A stretch of 64,000 bases of DNA from JAIVJZ01 sp036386515 (GTDB taxonomy: Bacteria; Acidobacteriota; Blastocatellia; Pyrinomonadales; Pyrinomonadaceae). The DNA lies in contig DASVVO010000033.1 in the NCBI GenBank assembly GCA_036386515.1, positions 1-64,000 of the forward strand. Reading direction: 5' to 3'. The translations under genes and the position numbers were made by a program. Shown here piece by piece: positions 58,735 to 64,000 of this stretch. Under the pieces are notes generated by a model. That model had not been told where the DNA came from, did not search any database, and saw only the letters and a program-made list of their open reading frames with translations. Numbering within the stretch: the stretch's first letter is position 1; each line of letters opens with the position of its first letter.

Positions 58735-60699
58735 ATGGCTGAAATTAAGATCGCGCCTTACGGCTCCTGGAAGTCGCCCCTGACCGCAGACCTCATCGTG
58801 CAGGGGGCGGTCGGGCTGAGCATGGTCAAAACGGACGGAGAAGACGTTTACTGGCTCGAACTCCGCCCCTCCGACGGCGGGCGCACCTGCATCGTCCGCC
58901 GCACGCCCGACGGCGCGCAGCGCGACGTGACGCCGCCGCCCTTCAACGCACGCACGCGCGTCCACGAATACGGCGGCGGCGATTTCGTCGTCCACCGGGG
59001 CGCGGTCTATTTCTCCAACTTCTCCGATCAACGTCTCTACCGTCAAACCACGGACGCGCCCGCGCCCGCGCCGCTCACGCCCGAATCGAACGCCGAACTG
59101 CGCTACGCCGACGCCATCATGGACGCCGCGCGCGGCCGCCTCATCGCCGTGCGCGAAGACCATCGCGGCGAGGCGGGCGCGCATGAACCGGCGAACACGC
59201 TCGTCGCCCTCTCGCTCGACGCGGAGGGGAATTCGGACGGCGGGCGCGTGCTCGCCTCAGGTTATGATTTCTACTCTTCGCCGCGCCTGAGTCCCGATGG
59301 CCGACGATTGGCGTGGCTCTGTTGGAATCATCCGAACATGCCCTGGGACGGAACCGAGTTGTGGCTCGCCGACGTGGCGGAAGACGGCGCGCTCGCGGGC
59401 GCGCGACGAGTTGCGGGCGGGCGCGACGAGTCGATCTTTCAACCCGAATGGTCGCCCGCCGGGCGGTTGCACTTCGTCTCCGACCGCAGCGGCTGGTGGA
59501 ATCTCTATCGCGCCGCGACGGACGCGGGCGAAACCTTTGAAGCCTGTTGCGAGATGGAGGCCGAGTTCGGGCAACCACAGTGGGGCTTCGGCATGTCAAC
59601 TTACGCCTTCGCCTCGGACACGGAGATCATCTGCGCCTACATCGTGCGCGGCATCTCGCACCTCGCGCGCCTCGACACGACGAACAACACTCTCCGCCCC
59701 GTCGAGAGCATCTATGCCGACCTGCAATACGTTCAGGCGACGCGCGGGCGCGCCGTTTTCCGCGCGGGCGCGCCGGGGAAATCGTCGGCCATCGTCGCGT
59801 TCGATTTGGCGTCGGGAGAGTTTGAAGTTCTGCGCCGGTCGAGCGAGCGAGACATCGACGAGGGCTATCTCTCCATCGCGCAGCCGCTCGAATTTCCGAC
59901 CACCGGCGGGCAGACCGCGCACGCCTTCTACTACCCGCCGCGCAATCGTGATTTCGCCGCGCCCGACGGAGAGCGTCCGCTGCTGCTCGTCAAAAGCCAC
60001 GGCGGCCCGACCGCGATGGCTTCCACCACGCTCAGTCTCAATATCCAATTCTGGACGAGTCGGGGCATCGCCGTGCTCGATGTCAACTACGGCGGGAGCA
60101 CCGGCTACGGCCGCGCCTATCGCCTGAGACTCAACGGCGCGTGGGGCGTCACGGATGTTGACGACTGTGCGAACGGCGCGCGGCATCTGGCCTCGGAAGG
60201 ACTCGTTGACGGCGCGCGCTGCGTCATCACGGGCGGCAGCGCGGGCGGCTACACGACGCTCGCCGCGCTCACCTTCCGCGATGTCTTCAAGGCGGGCGCG
60301 AGCCACTACGGCGTCAGCGACCTCGGCGCGCTCGTCCGCGACACGCATAAGTTCGAGGCGCGCTATCTCGATAATCTCGTCGGCGCTTATCCAGAACGCC
60401 AAGACCTCTACCACGCGCGCTCGCCCATCAACTTCACCGCGCAACTCTCCTGCCCCGTCATCTTCTTTCAGGGACTCGAAGACAAGGTGGTGCCGCCGAA
60501 TCAGGCCGAGTTGATGGTCGAGGCTCTGCGGGCGAAGGGCTTGCCCGTGGCCTACGTCGCCTTCGAGGGCGAGCAGCACGGTTTTCGCCGCGCCGAAAAC
60601 ATCAAACGCGCGCTCGAAGGCGAACTCTATTTCTACTCGCGCGTCTTCGGCTTCACGCTCGCCGACCCGGTCGAGCCGGTACCGCTGGAAAATCTTTAG
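58735..60699 (+). CDS. S9-family prolyl oligopeptidase-like peptidase
   Basis: A cytosolic serine peptidase of 654 residues of the S9C (acylaminoacyl-peptidase/DPP) type. The N-terminal half is a beta-propeller with DPP-style repeats (SPRLSPDGRRLAWLCWNHPNMPWDGTELWL, FQPEWSPAGRLHFVSDRSGWWNLY in pattern). The alpha/beta hydrolase half shows the nucleophile elbow GGSAGGYTT, the Asp in GLEDKVVPPNQ and the His in GEQHGFRR. No signal peptide is visible; family members hydrolyse oligopeptides, so it could finish degradation of imported peptides. The start is ATG at 58735; ATG at 58726 is equally possible. Confidence 0.9.
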   Translation: MAEIKIAPYGSWKSPLTADLIVQGAVGLSMVKTDGEDVYWLELRPSDGGRTCIVRRTPDGAQRDVTPPPFNARTRVHEYGGGDFVVHRGAVYFSNFSDQRLYRQTTDAPAPAPLTPESNAELRYADAIMDAARGRLIAVREDHRGEAGAHEPANTLVALSLDAEGNSDGGRVLASGYDFYSSPRLSPDGRRLAWLCWNHPNMPWDGTELWLADVAEDGALAGARRVAGGRDESIFQPEWSPAGRLHFVSDRSGWWNLYRAATDAGETFEACCEMEAEFGQPQWGFGMSTYAFASDTEIICAYIVRGISHLARLDTTNNTLRPVESIYADLQYVQATRGRAVFRAGAPGKSSAIVAFDLASGEFEVLRRSSERDIDEGYLSIAQPLEFPTTGGQTAHAFYYPPRNRDFAAPDGERPLLLVKSHGGPTAMASTTLSLNIQFWTSRGIAVLDVNYGGSTGYGRAYRLRLNGAWGVTDVDDCANGARHLASEGLVDGARCVITGGSAGGYTTLAALTFRDVFKAGASHYGVSDLGALVRDTHKFEARYLDNLVGAYPERQDLYHARSPINFTAQLSCPVIFFQGLEDKVVPPNQAELMVEALRAKGLPVAYVAFEGEQHGFRRAENIKRALEGELYFYSRVFGFTLADPVEPVPLENL

Positions 60700-60735
60700 A
60701 GCACAACCGTGCGAACGCCTCGCCCGGAAAGGTTT

Positions 60736-60759
60736 TTGCGCCGCCCTCAACCGGCGCAA
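60736..60759 (+). terminator. Short hairpin after the S9 peptidase gene
   Basis: TTGCGCCG pairs with CGGCGCAA over an eight-base loop, 36 bp after the stop. Few T residues follow, so this is a weak candidate. Confidence 0.4.
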
Positions 60760-61112
60760 GTCTTCGATTTATTCGGGATAAACTTCCCGCCCGCCCCGGT
60801 TCATGTGGATATAAATTCAAAAAGTTGGAGAAATGAATATCGAAAATCTGAGATTTCGTAGTTTTGCGCGAAGCGAACGGCCGCCGCAGTCGTCGCCGGC
60901 TCCTCAGCGCGCGCGGATAAGTGTTGTCGTAAGCTCAAGTTAGGGGTGCGGAACGGGCTGGGGCGCGGCTCTGGTATCTAAGTTGCAGACTTCCTCATCG
61001 CCAAGAAATTCTTTTTAGGCGTAATGGTGAAAACAGTGGAGACGCGGCGACACGGTTCAAAGCGCAAATTGCTCGCATCATTTCATGACTTTAGACTTCT
61101 AAGGAGCGAAGT
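60760..61112. other. Leader region of the TonB-dependent receptor gene
   Basis: A 350-bp non-coding stretch. It is noticeably more AT-rich near 60830-60860 and 61005-61110 than its surroundings. I see AAGGAG seven bases before the ATG but no convincing -35/-10 pair, riboswitch or operator. One isolated GCTCAAG at about 60932 lacks an 11-bp partner. Confidence 0.4.
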
Positions 61113-64000
61113 ATGATCCAGAAAATCAAATTTTTGCCGTCTATCCTCGCCCTGCTTCTTTGCCTGACGGGTCTCGCGTTCGGGCAGGAGCAGAGGGGTT
61201 CGATAGAAGGCACGATCACTGATCCTTCGGGCGCTGCGGTGCCCGGCGTGACGGTGACCGTCAGCAGCCGCGGGAGAACCGAAGGCGCGCGCCCTGACGC
61301 GACCATCGGCTTTAACCGCACGGTGACGACGGACGACAGCGGCTTCTTCCGCATGACGGAAGTGCCCCCCGGCTTCTATTCCGTGACGACGACTGCCGTT
61401 TCCGGCTTCAGCGCGGCCACCAACCCCAGCGTTGAAGTCGTGTTGGGTAAAACGACCCCGGTCAACATTGCCCTGCAAACCGGCAATGTGTCGGAAACCG
61501 TTACTGTCACGTCGGATGCCATCGCCATCGACCCGACTGACAATAAGATTCAGACCAATATCACGGCGCAGGTGGCCGAGTTGCTGCCCAAGGGCACCAA
61601 CTTCACCAGCTTGCTGCAAGTCGCCCCGGCGGTTCGCAACGAACCGGCCAGCGGCGGTTTCCAGATTGACGGCGCTTCGGGTTCGGAGAACACCTTCATC
61701 ATCGACGGTCAGGAAGTGACCAACTTCCGCACCGGCACGCTGAACACGAACAACAACATCCCGTTCCAGTTCGTGCAAGAGGTGCAGATTAAGACCTCCG
61801 GCTTCGAGGCCGAATTCGGCGGCGCCACGGGCGGCGTGATCAACGTCGTGACCAAGGGCGGCAGCAACGAGTGGCATGGCGAGTTTGGCGCGCAGTTCCG
61901 TCCGTCGGAGTTGCAGGCCGGCCCCCGCCGCTTCCTCTTCAACTTCCCGGCCACCACGGCCAGCCCGCTCGGCGTCGGAAAATACGTCCAGCCGCGCAAA
62001 GACAACGGCACGGACTTCTTCCCGTTCGCGACGCTCTCCGGCCCGATCGTGCGCGACAGGGTTTACTTCCTGTCGAGCTACGTGCCGCAGTTCCTGAATG
62101 CCAATCGCGACGTGACGTTCACCAACCCGGCCAACAACGCGACCGTCGCGACCGGCCGCTACATCCAGAATCAGCGCAGAGAGTACCTGTTCACGCGCGT
62201 TGACGCGAACATCATGGACAACCTGCGTTTCCAGACTTCCTACACCTACAACCCGATCGCCCAGCGCGGCATTCTGCCGACGTTCCCCAGCACGTTCACG
62301 ACCCTTGAGCCTTCGCTCAAGTTCCCGAGCGGCGAAGTGCGCACCGGCCCCGCGTTCTTGAATCAGCAGGGCGGTCGTCAGAACTCGCAGAACGTGACGG
62401 GTGGCTTCACCTACACGCCGACGAACAACCTGGTGATCAATGCGCGCGGCGGCTACAGCTTCTTGAACGAGAAACTGAGCGCTTACGGCGTGCCCAATCC
62501 CAACGGCATCACCCGCTTCGTTTGCAGCACCACCGTCGTCGGCACGATTCCCGCCGAAGCCGGTTGCCAGCCCGGAACGGACAACTTCCCGACCTTCGGC
62601 GCGCTCCTGTTCGACGTTTCGCGTCGCCGCACGTTTGACGCCGATGCCAGCTACCTCGTGAGCAACTTCGGCGGTCGCCACCAGTTCAAGGGCGGCTACC
62701 AGCTCAACAGCCTCGGCAACAACGTGCTGTTCCGCAACGTGGACACGGTCACGATTCAGTATGGCCGCACCATCAACCAGCTCTCCGGCGTTTCGTCGAG
62801 CACGCTGGTTCCGACGCCGGCCGGCCCCAATGGCCCCATCGGCGCGGGCGTGCTCCAACGCTTCAGCCGCGCGGGCAGCGCGGGCAGCACCAACAACGCG
62901 CTGTTCATCCAGGATAGCTGGCAGCCGTTCAACCGCCTGACGCTCAACATCGGCCTCCGCGCCGAAAAGGAAGAGGCTCCGAGCTTCACGCCCGGCAACC
63001 CTAGCATCCAGTTCGGCTACGGCGATAAATTGGCTCCGCGCCTCGGTGCCGCCTTCGACCTGTTCGGCGATGGCAAGACCAAAATCTTCGGCAGCTTCGG
63101 TCGGTTCTACGACCGCTTCAAATATGAACTGCCCCGCGGTTCGTTCGGCGGCGAGTTCTTCCGTCGCGATTACTTTGAAGTGTTTGCCGGACAGGGCAAC
63201 TTCCAGGCCTTCCCGCCGTCGAGAATCATCGGCACCAATCCCGACCCGGCGGGCGGCGTCTGCCCGATCGTGGGCAGCACCGGCCTCAGCCGTTGCCAGG
63301 CCGACTTCCGCATCCCGTCGAACATCGGCCTCGGTCTTGAGTTCGGCGCGATCGACCCCGACATCAAGCCCTTCCGCCAAAGCGAGTACACGGTTGGCGC
63401 GGAGCGCGACTTGGGCGGCGGTTACCTCTTCAGCGGTCGTTACACGCACAAGCAGGTTGACCGCGCCGTCGAGGACATCGGCTTCCTGAACAATCAAGGC
63501 AGCGAAGCCTACGTCATCGGTAACCCCGGTGAAGGGCTGTCTGCGCAGATCTCTCAGGACTTCGGATTCTTGCCGCTCAAAGCCGTGCGCGAGTACGATG
63601 CGATGGAACTTCGTATCGACAAACGCTTCACGCGTCGCTACTACTTCAACGCCAGCTACACGCTGAGCCGCCTGTTCGGTAACTATTCCGGTCTGGCGAG
63701 TTCGGACGAAAACACGGCCGGCACGGGGCCTGGCTCCGGCGGTCGTACCAGCCCGAACGTCAACCGCAACTTCGACCTGCCCTTCATCGGCTTCACCGCC
63801 GAAGGTCGGCCGGACGACGGACGCTTGCCGACGGATCGTCCGCACGTGGTCAAGTTCTACGGCGCGTACACGCTGGACTACAATGAGCAGCTTGGCCTGG
63901 GCGCGGGCAACAGCACCGAGTTCTCGGTCTTCACCGAAGCCCGGAGCGGAACCCCCGTCACCACGCGCTTCAACTTCTACGGCATCAACACCACCACCTT
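61113..64000 (+). CDS. Oar-like TonB-dependent outer-membrane receptor (3' end outside window)
   Basis: First 962 codons of a large receptor; the frame is still open at the window edge. Signal peptide MIQKIKFLPSILALLLCLTGLAFG, a carboxypeptidase-regulatory-like domain (GSIEGTITDPSGAAVPGVTVTV ... TVTTDDSGFFRMTEVPPGFY, split in short motifs), then a plug (ILLQVAPAVRNEPASGGFQIDGASGSENTFIIDGQEV in pattern) with VNVVTKGGSNEWHGEF at the start of the barrel. Barrel strands such as RFQTSYTYNPIA and YYFNASYTLSRLFGNY follow. This is the standard Acidobacteria/Myxococcus Oar layout, used for uptake or surface protein export. ATG at 61113 follows AAGGAG. It may depend on TonB-like proteins such as those at 20-22 kb. 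Confidence 0.93.
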   Translation, partial: MIQKIKFLPSILALLLCLTGLAFGQEQRGSIEGTITDPSGAAVPGVTVTVSSRGRTEGARPDATIGFNRTVTTDDSGFFRMTEVPPGFYSVTTTAVSGFSAATNPSVEVVLGKTTPVNIALQTGNVSETVTVTSDAIAIDPTDNKIQTNITAQVAELLPKGTNFTSLLQVAPAVRNEPASGGFQIDGASGSENTFIIDGQEVTNFRTGTLNTNNNIPFQFVQEVQIKTSGFEAEFGGATGGVINVVTKGGSNEWHGEFGAQFRPSELQAGPRRFLFNFPATTASPLGVGKYVQPRKDNGTDFFPFATLSGPIVRDRVYFLSSYVPQFLNANRDVTFTNPANNATVATGRYIQNQRREYLFTRVDANIMDNLRFQTSYTYNPIAQRGILPTFPSTFTTLEPSLKFPSGEVRTGPAFLNQQGGRQNSQNVTGGFTYTPTNNLVINARGGYSFLNEKLSAYGVPNPNGITRFVCSTTVVGTIPAEAGCQPGTDNFPTFGALLFDVSRRRTFDADASYLVSNFGGRHQFKGGYQLNSLGNNVLFRNVDTVTIQYGRTINQLSGVSSSTLVPTPAGPNGPIGAGVLQRFSRAGSAGSTNNALFIQDSWQPFNRLTLNIGLRAEKEEAPSFTPGNPSIQFGYGDKLAPRLGAAFDLFGDGKTKIFGSFGRFYDRFKYELPRGSFGGEFFRRDYFEVFAGQGNFQAFPPSRIIGTNPDPAGGVCPIVGSTGLSRCQADFRIPSNIGLGLEFGAIDPDIKPFRQSEYTVGAERDLGGGYLFSGRYTHKQVDRAVEDIGFLNNQGSEAYVIGNPGEGLSAQISQDFGFLPLKAVREYDAMELRIDKRFTRRYYFNASYTLSRLFGNYSGLASSDENTAGTGPGSGGRTSPNVNRNFDLPFIGFTAEGRPDDGRLPTDRPHVVKFYGAYTLDYNEQLGLGAGNSTEFSVFTEARSGTPVTTRFNFYGINTTT

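Noticed and set aside
58511..58783. 90-codon frame starting MFNAKKGG, possible small gene
   Set aside because: Basic, low-information sequence without ribosome site, overlapping the S9 peptidase start.
60925..60945. SARP-type site upstream of the TonB-dependent receptor
   Set aside because: Only one GCTCAAG is present; the positions 11 bp on either side do not match.
61083..63845. 920-codon open frame on the minus strand
   Set aside because: It is antisense to the TonB-dependent receptor, whose signal peptide, domains and ribosome site are clear. The antisense frame has Arg/Val/Ala-biased nonsense composition typical of high-GC mirror frames.

Overview
The window looks like chromosomal DNA of an Acidobacteriota bacterium, probably class Blastocatellia. 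Pointers are the high GC content, a secreted VWFA-domain protein of the kind described from Acidobacteria, an Oar-like TonB-dependent receptor with an N-terminal carboxypeptidase-regulatory-like domain, several large secreted proteases, and DUF6702 and ARPP-1 domain proteins. The placement is inferred from gene content; there is no rRNA. I saw no tRNA, rRNA, CRISPR array, integrase or complete insertion sequence.

Layout. 0.2-8.6 kb: secreted GH31 glycosidase, DUF3298 lipoprotein, secreted amidohydrolase, galE, a frameshifted secreted-protein pseudogene and a PfkB-type sugar kinase. 8.7-16.9 kb: uvrC, a FAD/Rieske oxidoreductase, an anchored protein plus lipoprotein pair, an ARPP-1 protein and thymidine kinase. 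17.2-22.3 kb: a LeuA-like DRE-TIM enzyme, an M20 peptidase, and a pair of TonB-C-domain proteins, one fused to DUF4388. 22.7-28.6 kb: GT9 glycosyltransferase, VOC protein, an unknown anchored protein, a CX5R phosphatase, a methyltransferase, a secreted pair with a cysteine-rich 81-residue member, and a small zinc-flanked HTH protein. 28.7-32.3 kb: eno-gpmI-kinase cluster. 32.5-37.7 kb: two tiny membrane proteins, the VWFA protein, an M1 metallopeptidase and a DUF6702 protein. 38.2-60.7 kb: secreted-protease and regulator region with two S8 proteases carrying C-terminal SLH-like segments, an M36 metalloprotease, an orphan peptide ABC importer, a very large MalT/SARP-type regulator, a stand-alone STAND ATPase and an S9 peptidase. 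61.1-64 kb: a TonB-dependent receptor cut by the window edge.

The most interesting signal is regulatory. At least four promoters (S8 protease, M36 protease, a 21-codon small ORF and the STAND ATPase), and probably a fifth in front of the SARP-type regulator, carry direct repeats of a heptamer around CTCAAG spaced at 11 bp. In three of them the last repeat lies exactly 10 bp before a TAnnnT -10 box. That is the site geometry known for Streptomyces SARP activators, and a protein with a C-terminal winged-helix plus BTAD module is encoded here. I infer a local SARP-type regulon for secreted proteolysis that also exposes a previously invisible small gene.

A second theme is repeats. Many intergenic spaces hold inverted arrays built from short motifs (GTCAGTG, GTGACGG, GGGGTAAAGG, CCTTCACG and GGCGGAAAACGAA types), and two copies of a three-hairpin, about 190 bp REP-like element show compensated stem changes. 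One array supplies the C-terminal codons of two convergent genes, and another occupies the ribosome-binding region of the M20 peptidase gene.
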